A DNA stretch of 64,000 bases from GCA-002727735 sp038134525 (GCA_038134525.1 JAYPVI010000006.1:62001-126000); one strand, 5' to 3'; counted from the stretch's first letter, positions 45,193-54,761 are shown. A program made the numbers and translations. The notes: generated from the sequence alone by a model not told the origin.

Positions 45193-45956
45193 TGCATGTA
45201 ATTTCTATCATATCTTGCTTTATCCTCTGAATTTAAATATACAGGAGGACAATCCCCTCTGTTGGGTCGTTTTAACCATAAAACCCTCAACTTAAATAGT
45301 AACGGTCTGTATCTACTGTTAAGTATCCCATATGTTGATTTCCCGTTTTCCCATTGTTTTAGGTTTAAAATGGGGGATTCTAGGGTTGGAATTATAAATA
45401 ATCTATTTTGAAATTTTAATCCATATCCTATTTTTAAGTGAAAAGACATTAGCAATGGATCCGTATTGGATGGACCCGGTTCAGGTTGTTTCTCAAATAA
45501 CATAAAATTTAAGTTGGCACCCAAGCTAGTTTGTAAAAATCGTGTATCGCTTATTTGATAAATGTTATTTATGTTATAATTAAAGCTTAAGTATCTTTTT
45601 TTAAAAATAGTTTTGTTTTCAGACGGTTTTACTTCTTCACTACCTGATAATTTTTTATAGCTAATTCCATAGTCCATGTAGTTGAAGACATTACCACCAC
45701 CATTAAATATTTTGTATCCACCAAATTCAACTAAATAAGCTAAGCGCCCCTTAGGGTTAATGGAGTCATTTTTGATTCCGCCTAACCGTTCCATTTCATT
45801 AGGGAGCATAAAGGTTAGTCCAGGGCTAAAGTAAAAATGACTCATCTTGTAGGTGCCGTCAAGCTCAACAAGGGGTCTGTTTTTCTTTTTGTTAAACTGG
45901 CAGTATATACTACCTGAAAATGCAAAAAAACCAAGAAGTACTATTCCAAACCTCAT
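45189..45956 (-). CDS. Exported outer-membrane-type protein, unknown function
   Basis: A 255-aa protein with a clean signal peptide (MRFGIVLLGFFAFSGSIYCQ). The rest is rich in alternating polar and aromatic residues (YKMSHFYFSPGLTFMLP, FNYMDYGISYKKL, YLSFNYNINNIYQ) as expected for a small outer-membrane barrel. I recognise no named family. It overlaps the upstream kmo gene as ATGA and the thioesterase gene by 4 bases. Confidence 0.65.
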   Translation of the reverse strand: MRFGIVLLGFFAFSGSIYCQFNKKKNRPLVELDGTYKMSHFYFSPGLTFMLPNEMERLGGIKNDSINPKGRLAYLVEFGGYKIFNGGGNVFNYMDYGISYKKLSGSEEVKPSENKTIFKKRYLSFNYNINNIYQISDTRFLQTSLGANLNFMLFEKQPEPGPSNTDPLLMSFHLKIGYGLKFQNRLFIIPTLESPILNLKQWENGKSTYGILNSRYRPLLFKLRVLWLKRPNRGDCPPVYLNSEDKARYDRNYMQ

Positions 45957-47290
45957 AATTTAGAAAGTATTTTTTGTTCAATTTCCTCAGAATCCCAAAT
46001 TTCATGAATTGAGGGTTCTTTTAAGATTTCTTTCATAATTAAATCTTGTTTTTTCCCTTGAGCTATAGCTTTTGAATAAGGAATATGGCTAAATGTTACT
46101 TGACTATATAATGGTATCCATTTTTCAGGGTATTTTTCGTGTAGTTTAGCTTCGATTTTTTTCTGTAATAAAAAATCTTCATTAGCTACATGATCTCTCA
46201 TGACGTAGTAATTGTGTAATGAAAGATCTTGTAATGCATCCCCATCTGCTTTTCTTGTTTTCTGATAAGCTTTAAAAGTTTTGTCCCAATTTTGATGTTG
46301 ATTATACAACTCCCACATCACAGTACAATCTTCAAAACCTGCATTCATCCCTTGCCCATAAAAAGGCACTGTAGCATGACAAGAATCACCCATTAAAGCA
46401 AACTTACCCATGGTCCATGGGTAGCATCTTACTATAGAAAGTGAAGAAAGAGGATTTTGATGCCAATTTTCAATTAAATTAGGCATAAGTGCATGAAAAT
46501 CAGGAAATATGGTTTTAAAAAACGCATTTATTTTTTTATCTGAATCTAGGTCATTAAAGGCATATTCATGGTTTTCATAGGGCATAAATAACGTACAAGT
46601 AAATGAACCATCTTCATTTGGTAATGCAATCAACATAAATCGGCCTCTTGGCCATATGTGTAGTGCGTTTTTTTCAATTTGATAATTTCCATTTTCATCA
46701 GCAGGAAGAAGCAATTCTTTATATCCATCTTCTATATAAAATTGACTATAATTGAATCGATCTACTTTTTGCATAGCGTTATATCTCACAGCAGAAAAAG
46801 CGCCATCTGCTGCAAAAACTAAGTCAGCCGAATCTTCAAATTCTCTACCATTCTCTAAGTCTTTCAATTGAACAATCCCCTTGTCTAGGTTTGCTCCTGT
46901 ACAGAGGTGGTTATAGTGAATTTTTGCACCTCCTTTATTTTCAGCAATATCCATCATGATGGCATTTAAATGCCCCCTAGACACGGAATATATAGCTTCG
47001 TCTTTTTTACCATAAGGTTGATAGGTAAGTTCACCATCTACATTGTGCATAATTCGACCCGACATAGGTATGGCGATTTCTTTCACCTCTTCTTCAACAC
47101 CTGCATTTCTTAGCGCTTTCCATCCTCGATGAGATAGGGCCAAATTAATTGATTTTCCTGCAGAAATTTCAGCTTTTCTAATGTCTGGTCTTCTCTCATA
47201 AATGGTCACCTTGTAACCTGCTTTAGCCATGTATACCGCCCATAGTGAGCCCACTAGGCCAGCCCCTACAATTATTACTTTCTTTTCCAT
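45953..47290 (-). CDS. kmo: Kynurenine 3-monooxygenase
   Basis: A 445-aa FAD monooxygenase. VGAGLVGSLWAVYMAKAGY is the dinucleotide-binding motif; GDSCHATVPFYGQGMNAGFE is the second FAD motif in the KMO form. It hydroxylates L-kynurenine to 3-hydroxykynurenine using NADPH and oxygen. It is two genes downstream of kynU on the same strand; the kynureninase product 3-hydroxyanthranilate leads to quinolinate and NAD. The start of kmo overlaps a small ORF by 16 bases. Confidence 0.94.
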   Translation of the reverse strand: MEKKVIIVGAGLVGSLWAVYMAKAGYKVTIYERRPDIRKAEISAGKSINLALSHRGWKALRNAGVEEEVKEIAIPMSGRIMHNVDGELTYQPYGKKDEAIYSVSRGHLNAIMMDIAENKGGAKIHYNHLCTGANLDKGIVQLKDLENGREFEDSADLVFAADGAFSAVRYNAMQKVDRFNYSQFYIEDGYKELLLPADENGNYQIEKNALHIWPRGRFMLIALPNEDGSFTCTLFMPYENHEYAFNDLDSDKKINAFFKTIFPDFHALMPNLIENWHQNPLSSLSIVRCYPWTMGKFALMGDSCHATVPFYGQGMNAGFEDCTVMWELYNQHQNWDKTFKAYQKTRKADGDALQDLSLHNYYVMRDHVANEDFLLQKKIEAKLHEKYPEKWIPLYSQVTFSHIPYSKAIAQGKKQDLIMKEILKEPSIHEIWDSEEIEQKILSKL

Positions 47291-47442
47291 CTTTTTCTGT
47301 AAATTGATTGGTAAAAAATATTTTCAGATGATTTATTAAATCTAGAAAATAGTGTTGTTGATAGTCTCCAAACAAATAGGCCTAATACCATAATTCCAAT
47401 TAATAAAAGATATAATTTAATATTTGAATCTATAGCTATCAA
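47275..47442 (-). CDS. Small single-helix membrane protein between kynU and kmo
   Basis: A 55-aa ORF that fills the kynU-kmo gap exactly. The TTG start (47442) overlaps the kynU stop as TTGA and the TAA stop lies 16 bases inside kmo. It has a polar N-terminus (MIAIDSNIK), one strong helix (LYLLLIGIMVLGLFVW), then a very basic tail (SIYRKRWKRK) that should lie in the cytoplasm. Three other junctions in this window also use a TTGA overlap. I recognise no family. An ATG 17 codons in (MVLGLFVW) would give a shorter form. Confidence 0.5.
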   Translation of the reverse strand: MIAIDSNIKLYLLLIGIMVLGLFVWRLSTTLFSRFNKSSENIFYQSIYRKRWKRK

Positions 47443-48716
47443 ATCTTTAAAGCTTGTTTTAAAATAGAACCAAATCGATATACATCTTCAAAATTATTAT
47501 AAAGAGGAACAGGCGCAATTCTAATTACATTTGGTTCTCTCCAATCAGAAATAACACCTTCAGAAGTAAGTTGATTAAATAATTTTTTTTCTGCACCATG
47601 GGCAACTATAGATAATTGACATCCTCTTTGGTCTTCTTCTTTTGGAGTAATTACTTCTAAATTAATACTGACTTCTTTATTGACTTCTTCAATTATAAAT
47701 TCCAAAAAGTTCGTTAGTCTTACACTCTTTTTGCGTAAGTTATCAAATCCTGCTTCCTCAAATAGCTCTAGTGATGCTAAGTGTGCAGCCATTGAAATAA
47801 TGGGGGCGTTTGAAAGTTGCCAACTTTCAGCTGTTGGGATAGGTGAGAAGGTGTCAGGCATCTTAAAACGATCTTCTTTATTATGTCCCCACCACCCAGC
47901 AAATCTGGGTATATTTTCGTTTGATACGTGTTTTTCGTGAATGAAATAACCACTTACTCCACCAGGTCCAGAATTCAAATATTTATAAGAACACCAAGTG
48001 GCAAAGTCTACGTTCCATTCATTAAGTTTTAAGTTAATATTTCCGGTTGCATGAGCTAAGTCAAAACCGACTTTAGCACCAATTTTGTGACCTGCTTTTG
48101 TGATTTTTTGCATGTCAAAAACCTGACCTGTAAAGTAGTTAACTCCCCCAATCATGATCATTGCAATTTCATCTTTATGATTTTCAATTACAGAGATGAT
48201 ATCTTCAGTCCTAATTATATGTTCTCCAACTCTTGGCTCAACCTCAATTAAGTTTTCTTTTGGATTTAAACCGTGAAATTTCAATTGACTTTGTAGTGCA
48301 TATTGATCACTAGGAAATGCTTTTTTTTCACATAATATTTTGCTTCTTTTCCCTTTAGGATTGAAAAAAGAAACCATCAATAAATGTAAATTTGTAGTCA
48401 AACTATGAGTTACGGCTACTTCAAGGGGTTTGGCCCCAACTAACCTCGCAATTTTGTCCGTAAAAAGTTCATGATAAGGCATCCAAGGTCTTTCCGCATG
48501 AGTGTGTCCATCAACTCCCCATTTAGCCCATTCGTCTAGCTCTCTGTTTATATAAGTTCTGGCCAACTTAGGTTGGAGTCCTAGTGAATTTCCGGTAAAA
48601 TAGATAGGAGGTTTCTCACTAAATGTGGGGAAGTGAAATTGGTCTCTAAAGTGACTTAGTTTGTCATTTTGGTCAAGTTTTTTTGCACAGTCTAAAGAAA
48701 ATTCCCAATTAGTCAC
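47439..48716 (-). CDS. kynU: Kynureninase
   Basis: A 425-aa PLP enzyme. FTGNSLGLQPKLA, GGVNYFTGQVFDM, VGFDLAHATGN and WCSYKYLNSGPGG with PLP Lys245 are kynureninase motifs. It cleaves 3-hydroxykynurenine to 3-hydroxyanthranilate and alanine. The GTG at 48716 (MTNWEFSLDCAKKLD) is chosen: it gives the family length and leaves room for a divergent promoter. The frame stays open upstream through the hemL start, but that part is not kynureninase-like. Confidence 0.9.
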   Translation of the reverse strand: MTNWEFSLDCAKKLDQNDKLSHFRDQFHFPTFSEKPPIYFTGNSLGLQPKLARTYINRELDEWAKWGVDGHTHAERPWMPYHELFTDKIARLVGAKPLEVAVTHSLTTNLHLLMVSFFNPKGKRSKILCEKKAFPSDQYALQSQLKFHGLNPKENLIEVEPRVGEHIIRTEDIISVIENHKDEIAMIMIGGVNYFTGQVFDMQKITKAGHKIGAKVGFDLAHATGNINLKLNEWNVDFATWCSYKYLNSGPGGVSGYFIHEKHVSNENIPRFAGWWGHNKEDRFKMPDTFSPIPTAESWQLSNAPIISMAAHLASLELFEEAGFDNLRKKSVRLTNFLEFIIEEVNKEVSINLEVITPKEEDQRGCQLSIVAHGAEKKLFNQLTSEGVISDWREPNVIRIAPVPLYNNFEDVYRFGSILKQALKI

Positions 48717-48726
48717 GATATTCGAA

Positions 48727-48755
48727 TTGTTTTGGTTAAAGTGCAAATATAGTTG
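48727..48755 (+). promoter_or_regulatory. Probable hemL promoter
   Basis: TTG at 48727-48729, 18 bases, then TATAGTTG at 48748-48755 (7/8 match to TAnnTTTG). The predicted start near 48762 gives a leader of about 16 bases to the hemL ATG at 48778. Its -7 element overlaps the -7 element predicted for kynU on the other strand. Confidence 0.5.
48744..48751 (-). promoter_or_regulatory. Possible kynU promoter -7 element
   Basis: On the minus strand TATATTTG is an exact TAnnTTTG match, 27 bases before the kynU GTG. No TTG is found at the matching -33 place, so only half of the consensus is there. The position supports the GTG start at 48716. Confidence 0.38.
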
Positions 48756-48777
48756 AATTAAAATCGGAGTTATAAAA

Positions 48778-50079
48778 ATGTTGAATTTGTTAAATGAACG
48801 ATCCAAGAAACTGTTTACTGAGGCTAAAAAAGTAATACCAGGAGGTGTGAATTCACCAGTTAGAGCATTTAAGTCTGTAGGTGGTGATCCGATTTTCATC
48901 AAAAAAGCAAAAGGAGCTTATTTATTTGACGAGGACGACAACAAATATATTGACTACATATCTTCATGGGGACCCCTAATTCTAGGCCATGCCCACGAAT
49001 CAGTTATCGAGGCTATTAATCAACAAAGTTACAAAGGAACATCATATGGGATCCCTACAGAATTGGAAACGAAAATGGCCGAACTTGTAGTTGAACTGGC
49101 ACCTAATGTGGATAAAGTTAGATTTGTTAATTCAGGTACAGAAGCATGTATGAGTGCAGTCAGGCTAGCACGTGGCTTTACGGGAAAAGACAAGATTATT
49201 AAATTTTCTGGTTGTTATCATGGACATGCTGACCCATTTCTAATTGAAGCAGGCAGTGGTGCCTCTACATTTGGTATGCCCAACAGTCCTGGTGTTACTC
49301 GATCAAGTGCTAGGGATACCCTCATAGCAGATTATAATGACATTAATCAGGTCATTCAATTATTTGAGAACAACAAAAGTGAAATTGCTGCAGTTATATT
49401 AGAACCTATTGCAGGTAATATGGGTTGTGTTTTGCCAAAGCAGAACTTCATTAAAGAATTAAAAAAAATATGTCAATCAAACGACTCTCTATTAATTTTT
49501 GATGAGGTAATGACCGGGTTTCGTTTGGCCTTAGGCGGAGCACAAGAGGTATTGTCTATTAATGCAGATTTAGTGACTTATGGAAAAGTAATTGGTGGCG
49601 GTTTACCAGTTGGCGCATTTGGAGGTAGAGCAGAGATTATGGATTTTTTGGCACCTAATGGTCCGGTTTATCAAGCAGGAACTCTTAGTGGAAATCCAAT
49701 TGCCATGTCTGCTGGCTATGCGATGTTAATGTACCTAAAACAAAACCCAAATGTTTTCACTTCATTAGAACAAAAAACGGCCTACCTAAAAAAGGGTTTT
49801 GAAGAAAGATTAAAAAATTCAACATTACCTTTTCAAATCAATCATATAGGGTCAATGATATCTCTTCATTTTGCAGCCGAACCCGTTATTGATTTTACAT
49901 CAGCTAAGAAAGGCGATAATGAATATTTTAAACGTTATTTTCATTCTATGTTAGCCCATGGAGTTTATTTACCGCCAAGTGCATATGAAAGTTATTTTCT
50001 TAATGATGCTATTTCTTATGAAGATTTAGATTTTACTATTCATTCTCTTGGAAAAGTTTTAGATTTTATTGTAAACTAA
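48778..50079 (+). CDS. hemL: Glutamate-1-semialdehyde 2,1-aminomutase
   Basis: A 433-aa class III aminotransferase-fold PLP enzyme. IPGGVNSPVRAFKSVGGDP at the N-terminus, FVNSGTEACMSAVRLARG, LIFDEVMTGFRL and the PLP Lys270 in TYGKVIGGG identify it. It makes 5-aminolevulinate from glutamate-1-semialdehyde, a step of the C5 heme pathway. It is a single-gene unit with its own promoter and terminator, transcribed away from kynU. Confidence 0.96.
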   Translation: MLNLLNERSKKLFTEAKKVIPGGVNSPVRAFKSVGGDPIFIKKAKGAYLFDEDDNKYIDYISSWGPLILGHAHESVIEAINQQSYKGTSYGIPTELETKMAELVVELAPNVDKVRFVNSGTEACMSAVRLARGFTGKDKIIKFSGCYHGHADPFLIEAGSGASTFGMPNSPGVTRSSARDTLIADYNDINQVIQLFENNKSEIAAVILEPIAGNMGCVLPKQNFIKELKKICQSNDSLLIFDEVMTGFRLALGGAQEVLSINADLVTYGKVIGGGLPVGAFGGRAEIMDFLAPNGPVYQAGTLSGNPIAMSAGYAMLMYLKQNPNVFTSLEQKTAYLKKGFEERLKNSTLPFQINHIGSMISLHFAAEPVIDFTSAKKGDNEYFKRYFHSMLAHGVYLPPSAYESYFLNDAISYEDLDFTIHSLGKVLDFIVN

Positions 50080-50112
50080 AAAATCCTCATGATAGCTCAT
50101 GAAGATTTTTTT
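50077..50112 (+). terminator. Intrinsic terminator after hemL
   Basis: A hairpin with arms AAAAATCCTCATGA and TCATGAAGATTTTT, one C-A mismatch and a TAGC loop, runs into a T stretch. It begins at the hemL stop codon. As both sides are A/T-flanked it may also act on the convergent gene that ends at 50153. Confidence 0.8.
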
Positions 50113-50152
50113 AGTGGGATGGAATTTAAAAATTAAGTTAATGACCAAGCCA

Positions 50153-50530
50153 TTAATTTAAATCAATATATTTCTTTCCATTTTCTATGCTAAAATTATC
50201 CCCTTTCGTAGTTGATAATTCTCCATCTTTATAAACTCTTCTTATAGTTAGTGAATTGTTGTAATACCAACTCCATACTCCATCTCTTTTGCCATTTCTA
50301 ATAGCTCCCTCGGCATAGCTGTTTTTAATTGTAGAATTAGGTCCATGTGAACTATAAGTGTTATAAAATGAACCTGTATATAATTCCCCCTTGTAGAAAT
50401 ACAATTCATTCTCAAAAGCTAAATCATCAAGGTTTGTTTTTATATTATTTGTTTCATTTTTCTGACTAGTTCCATTAATAGAAAAACTAAATAGAAGTAA
50501 ATTGATCATTATCATACTGAGTGTTTTCAT
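50153..50530 (-). CDS. Exported MORN/YwqK-like repeat protein
   Basis: A 125-aa protein with a signal peptide (about 20 residues ending near INGTSQ). YKGELYTGSFYN and GAIRNGKRDGVWSWYYNN are MORN-variant repeats like those of YwqK-type antitoxin-like proteins, which Bacteroidota carry in many copies. Function unknown. It stands alone, convergent with hemL and divergent from yifB. Confidence 0.68.
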   Translation of the reverse strand: MKTLSMIMINLLLFSFSINGTSQKNETNNIKTNLDDLAFENELYFYKGELYTGSFYNTYSSHGPNSTIKNSYAEGAIRNGKRDGVWSWYYNNSLTIRRVYKDGELSTTKGDNFSIENGKKYIDLN

Positions 50531-50715
50531 GACTTTAAATTTTAAGGTTTATGTTCTTATAATTCAGAAAAAAGAAAATGGTACATCTTTTTAATAAATT
50601 AATGGGAAAAATATTGTGAAGATTAGATGTAATTTTGACAAGATTGATGTAGTCTTAATTTATTGAACGTAAATAAAATATGTAATAAGAAATTTCTTTT
50701 GATGATAAAAAAATC

Positions 50716-52215
50716 ATGGAAAAAATTATTGCATGTGCCGTTGATGGCATACAAGGAATCAAAGTAGAAGTTCAAGTTCACGTTGAAAGGGGTGCCAAAT
50801 TTTATATGGTTGGACTCCCAGATAATGCAGTAAAAGAAAGTCATTACAGGATTTCTGCTGCGTTAAAAAATAATGGTCTTTCATTACCTGTAAGACACAT
50901 CATTATTAATCTAGCTCCCGCTGATATTAGAAAGGAAGGAAGTGCTTATGATTTACCTATTGCTATTGGAATTTTGCTTGCTACTAGTCAATTGAATTTC
51001 ACATCAATTGATCAATATTTAGTGATGGGAGAGTTGTCTTTAGACGGAAGTATAAAAGCAATAAAAGGAGTACTTCCAATGGCCATTAAAGCAAAAGAAA
51101 TGGGGCTAAAGGGTGTGATCATTCCAAAAGAAAATCAAGAAGAAGCACAGTATATTAATGATCTTGATGTCATCGCAGTATCCCATTTAAGTGATCTGAT
51201 ATCAATGATTAAAAGCAATCAATTTAAATTTTCCAGAACTTCTAAATTAAAAATGAAAGATAAAAAAAACACAGGTGATTTTTCTGATGTAGTAGGTCAA
51301 CACTTTGTTAAAAGAGCATTAGAAATTGTAGCATGTGGAGAACATAACACGTTAATGATTGGACCTCCCGGATCCGGTAAATCCATGCTTGCTAAAAGAA
51401 TTCCATCCATTTTACCATCATTAACACCAAAAGAAGTAATCGAAACTACAAGAATCTACTCAGTAATTGGTGAAAATAAAGGCGTGATTTCTTATCCTCC
51501 ATTTAGAAGCCCTCATCATACTATTTCTGATGTTGCTCTTGTCGGAGGAGGATCTCATCCGATGCCTGGTGAAATGTCACTTGCACATAATGGAGTTTTG
51601 TTTTTGGATGAGTTTCCTGAGTTTAAAAGAAGTGTAGTCGAAGTACTTAGACAACCATTAGAAAATAGAGAAATAACCATTTCAAGGGCTTTAAAATCTT
51701 GTACATATCCAGCAAAGTTCATGTTAGTACTAGCCATGAATCCATCTCCAGCTGGTAACTTTTACGAAGAAAATAGCATGTACTCAAAACAGAAAGTATT
51801 TAAATACCTTGAAAAATTAAGTAAGCCCCTTCTAGACAGAATTGATGTTCAAATAGAAGTAGATCCTGTTCCAATTAAAGATCTCACAGCGCTTGCAGAA
51901 ATGAACGAGACAAGTGAGACAATTAAAAAGCGAGTGATTCAAACTAGGGAAATTCAATATAAAAGGCAAGGAAAAACAAACGCATTGTTGAATTCCACCG
52001 AACTAAAAAAATATTGTGAATTAAACCATGAAGAGAAACAATTTTTAATCAAAGTTGGAAAGCAAATAAATCTAACGGCTAGAGGATATTCTAGAATTTT
52101 AAAAGTATCAAGAACGATCGCTGATATGGAAGGATCGAACTCAATTCAACAACATCATATTTTGGAAACCTTGCAGTACAGAGGTTTAGAACGGTTAAAA
52201 TCTTTTTTAATGTAA
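50716..52215 (+). CDS. YifB/ComM-type Mg-chelatase-like ATPase
   Basis: A 499-aa AAA+ ATPase. Residues 1-170 form the N-terminal Lon-protease-like domain (FYMVGLPDNAVKESHYRI). Walker A is GPPGSGKS at 216-223, then FRSPHHTISDVALVGGG and NGVLFLDEFPEF as Walker B, and a C-terminal Mg-chelatase-like domain with ARGYSRILKVSRTIADME. ComM is a helicase that helps branch migration in natural transformation; other members are less clear. Monocistronic here. Confidence 0.9.
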   Translation: MEKIIACAVDGIQGIKVEVQVHVERGAKFYMVGLPDNAVKESHYRISAALKNNGLSLPVRHIIINLAPADIRKEGSAYDLPIAIGILLATSQLNFTSIDQYLVMGELSLDGSIKAIKGVLPMAIKAKEMGLKGVIIPKENQEEAQYINDLDVIAVSHLSDLISMIKSNQFKFSRTSKLKMKDKKNTGDFSDVVGQHFVKRALEIVACGEHNTLMIGPPGSGKSMLAKRIPSILPSLTPKEVIETTRIYSVIGENKGVISYPPFRSPHHTISDVALVGGGSHPMPGEMSLAHNGVLFLDEFPEFKRSVVEVLRQPLENREITISRALKSCTYPAKFMLVLAMNPSPAGNFYEENSMYSKQKVFKYLEKLSKPLLDRIDVQIEVDPVPIKDLTALAEMNETSETIKKRVIQTREIQYKRQGKTNALLNSTELKKYCELNHEEKQFLIKVGKQINLTARGYSRILKVSRTIADMEGSNSIQQHHILETLQYRGLERLKSFLM

Positions 52216-52439
52216 AAAAGCAATATTCTTCTTATAAGCATTTGATCAGTATTAGCCATTTTTTTTCAAAATAATAGATGAAAAGACGATTAAAAAATTC
52301 ACATTTTATCCGAAAATGATATCTTTCAGGAATTAAGGTTGCTTTAGCTTTTGTTGCTGGAGTTGAAGACGATCCTACATACTTTTCAACTTAAACTAAG
52401 TTCAATGGCAGTTGTTAGTATAAAAACTTCCAATAAGTC

Positions 52440-54659
52440 TTAATTATAGATAACTAAGTTTTCTGCTCTTTTATCTTCAACTTGGTAAGCTTTTAGAAGA
52501 GAAGAGTAATAGCCTTGTTCTATCAAGTTTCTAATTTCACCCTCAATTGATTGTGATTTTTCATCCGTATTTTCTGAAGTTAACGGAGTAGTATTTATAC
52601 TATTTAATTTCACAACATATAGTCCTTCTTTACCTTCAATTACAGGTGAAACACTGTTAGGAGATAAATTGAAAATATGAGCAATTACTTTAGGTTCTGG
52701 TGCTGAGTTTGGATTATTACCTATGTTTAAGTCACTATATTTAACAGTTCTATTCTGAAAAGAGAAACCTAAAGCGGTGGCAATCGAATCTAATTTGATG
52801 TTGCCAGTAGGGATTTTATTATTTGCAATAAAATAATCTGCTTTCATTTTGTTTATTACGGATGGTTCCATTAATCCTTTGATATTGTTAAATTGATCAT
52901 TTTTTCCTTTTATCTTTTCTTTTAATTGAGCAATTACAATTTGGTTATGAGAAATAAAATCAGGTTCCATAACATCTCCTATTTCACTATTAAATGCCCA
53001 TTTAGCCATAAATAGCTTTCTATTTAATTCATTAGGACCATAGAGATTATTCTGGCTTGTTCTATCTATGTACTGAAAATTATTGTTTTTAAAATAGGTT
53101 AGAGGCACATCACCTGAAGACCTAACTTCGTAACCAAATTCATCTGCAGCAGCTTTCAAGCCAGATGTATCCGCACGCATGTAAAAGTTTACAGCAATTG
53201 AATCATAGAAAAAATCTTGGGTAGTAGAACTAGCGATGATGGATTCATCTACAATAGCAATTTTCTTTTGAGTTCCTGTTCTTCTTCCTAATACTTGTAT
53301 AATATGGAATCCATATTTTGTCCTTACTACTCCAGTTGAGCCAATTCTTTTCTCAAAACTGAAGTTATCAAATTCAGGAACCATTTGACCTTTAGGGAAC
53401 CAAGAATAAACACCTCCATTAGGCACAGAACCAGGGTCATCAGAATATTTTTGTACTAGCTCAGTGAATTTACTAGAGTCTCTTTTTACAGCATAAAGAA
53501 TGCTATCAGCTAATTTTTTATTTGAAGCATCATTAGCATCTCCTTCTTTGGATGTTATTAGGATATGCCTAACTTTAGCTTGTTCCTCTTCAGTAGTTTC
53601 ATAGATTTTTACCAAATTAACTTTGTCTTGATGTACAAATGGACCTATCACATCTCCTTGAATAGCTTTGTCAATTTCTGAATCAATAAATGATGAAAAT
53701 CTACCACCTCTGTACGGTTGATCGTTGTAAATACCAGAAGGTCGAGGGCCATATTGGGATTCAATATACATTGGTGATTCAGCATTATCTGCAACAAACA
53801 AGGAGTCATTATCTGTGTTTTTAAAGCTTGTTTTCAATGTTTCCATTGATGAAGTGTAATAATTAATATCTTCTTGTGAGGGCTCAAATTTTAATATCAC
53901 ATAATCATAAACTGCAATATCATTTTCTTGTTTCCATTTCTTTTCATATCGATGATCGTTGAAATAATTCTTACGTTCTTCATCTGTTACCTTTACTATG
54001 CTGTCTGCGAGTTGATCATAATCGACAAAAATATAATCAATATTGGCTGTAGTGTTTTCTTCGGCATTAAATTTCTTTCCCTCTGGAATAGTTCCAAGTA
54101 AGCCATACTTAAGCATAGACCTGTATTTACCTAACTTTCTATCAAATTGTAATGGAACTTCAAAGTTGTTTTTAATATTTAAAATGTAATTAGGATCTGG
54201 TTCATTCTGTAATCTTTTTCTCAATTCAAAAACTTCTTGACCAAATTTTTCTTTATTAAAAACACCGTTTTCAACAAATTGTTCTTTGAATTGTGATGGC
54301 AAAGGATTTTGACTATTCAAGATACCTTCATTTAGTTCTGAACTAGTAACCCCTAATCCTAATTTTCCTAACTCAATATTGTAAATGGTATCTGAGATCA
54401 TCTGATACCAAGCTCTAAATTTAATTTCATCTTCATTAGCATTGGGGAAGTTTCTTGAAGCAAGGCTCTCAATTTGATAATAATTCCATGTTTTAGAATC
54501 AATTTCACTATTATTAAACAATCCAATATTTGCACTCTGGTTAGAAAACCAAGGAATGGTTCCATCGAAAAGTGGGGTGAAAATAAATAATACAAGACCA
54601 AGACCAACCATTGTTACTAACAAGCCTGATCTTTCCCTAATTTTTCCTATAATTGCCAT
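52440..54659 (-). CDS. ppiD: PpiD-like peptidylprolyl isomerase, periplasmic chaperone
   Basis: A 739-aa protein. One N-terminal helix (residues 11-30, SGLLVTMVGLGLVLFIFTPL) anchors it; a SurA-like chaperone region follows. A parvulin domain is at about 370-460 (KVRHILITSKEG, KYSDDPGSVPNGGVYSWFP, RTKYGFHIIQVLGR). A second, weaker rotamase-like region lies near the C-terminus. PpiD proteins help outer-membrane and exported proteins fold. The gene converges on yifB and diverges from hemJ. Confidence 0.88.
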   Translation of the reverse strand: MAIIGKIRERSGLLVTMVGLGLVLFIFTPLFDGTIPWFSNQSANIGLFNNSEIDSKTWNYYQIESLASRNFPNANEDEIKFRAWYQMISDTIYNIELGKLGLGVTSSELNEGILNSQNPLPSQFKEQFVENGVFNKEKFGQEVFELRKRLQNEPDPNYILNIKNNFEVPLQFDRKLGKYRSMLKYGLLGTIPEGKKFNAEENTTANIDYIFVDYDQLADSIVKVTDEERKNYFNDHRYEKKWKQENDIAVYDYVILKFEPSQEDINYYTSSMETLKTSFKNTDNDSLFVADNAESPMYIESQYGPRPSGIYNDQPYRGGRFSSFIDSEIDKAIQGDVIGPFVHQDKVNLVKIYETTEEEQAKVRHILITSKEGDANDASNKKLADSILYAVKRDSSKFTELVQKYSDDPGSVPNGGVYSWFPKGQMVPEFDNFSFEKRIGSTGVVRTKYGFHIIQVLGRRTGTQKKIAIVDESIIASSTTQDFFYDSIAVNFYMRADTSGLKAAADEFGYEVRSSGDVPLTYFKNNNFQYIDRTSQNNLYGPNELNRKLFMAKWAFNSEIGDVMEPDFISHNQIVIAQLKEKIKGKNDQFNNIKGLMEPSVINKMKADYFIANNKIPTGNIKLDSIATALGFSFQNRTVKYSDLNIGNNPNSAPEPKVIAHIFNLSPNSVSPVIEGKEGLYVVKLNSINTTPLTSENTDEKSQSIEGEIRNLIEQGYYSSLLKAYQVEDKRAENLVIYN

Positions 54660-54761
54660 TAGTAGTTTTTAATAAAGTTTGCGAATATACAATTGAATAA
54701 TCACATATGAAAATTACTTTTCGTTAAGTATTTTTAAACTTAAATTTAATTTGTTTTGTAG

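Noticed and set aside
48717..48902. N-terminal extension of kynU giving a 487-aa product
   Set aside because: The added part runs antisense through the start of hemL, is not kynureninase-like, and passes both promoters. The GTG at 48716 gives the normal length.
50630..50637. TAATTTTG as a yifB promoter
   Set aside because: The -7 match is exact but the nearest upstream TTG is only 13 bases away, well short of the 18-20 seen at the better promoters.
50623..50844. 73-aa minus-strand ORF upstream of yifB
   Set aside because: It is mostly antisense to the yifB 5' end, has no recognisable domain, and its composition is that of antisense A/T-rich DNA.
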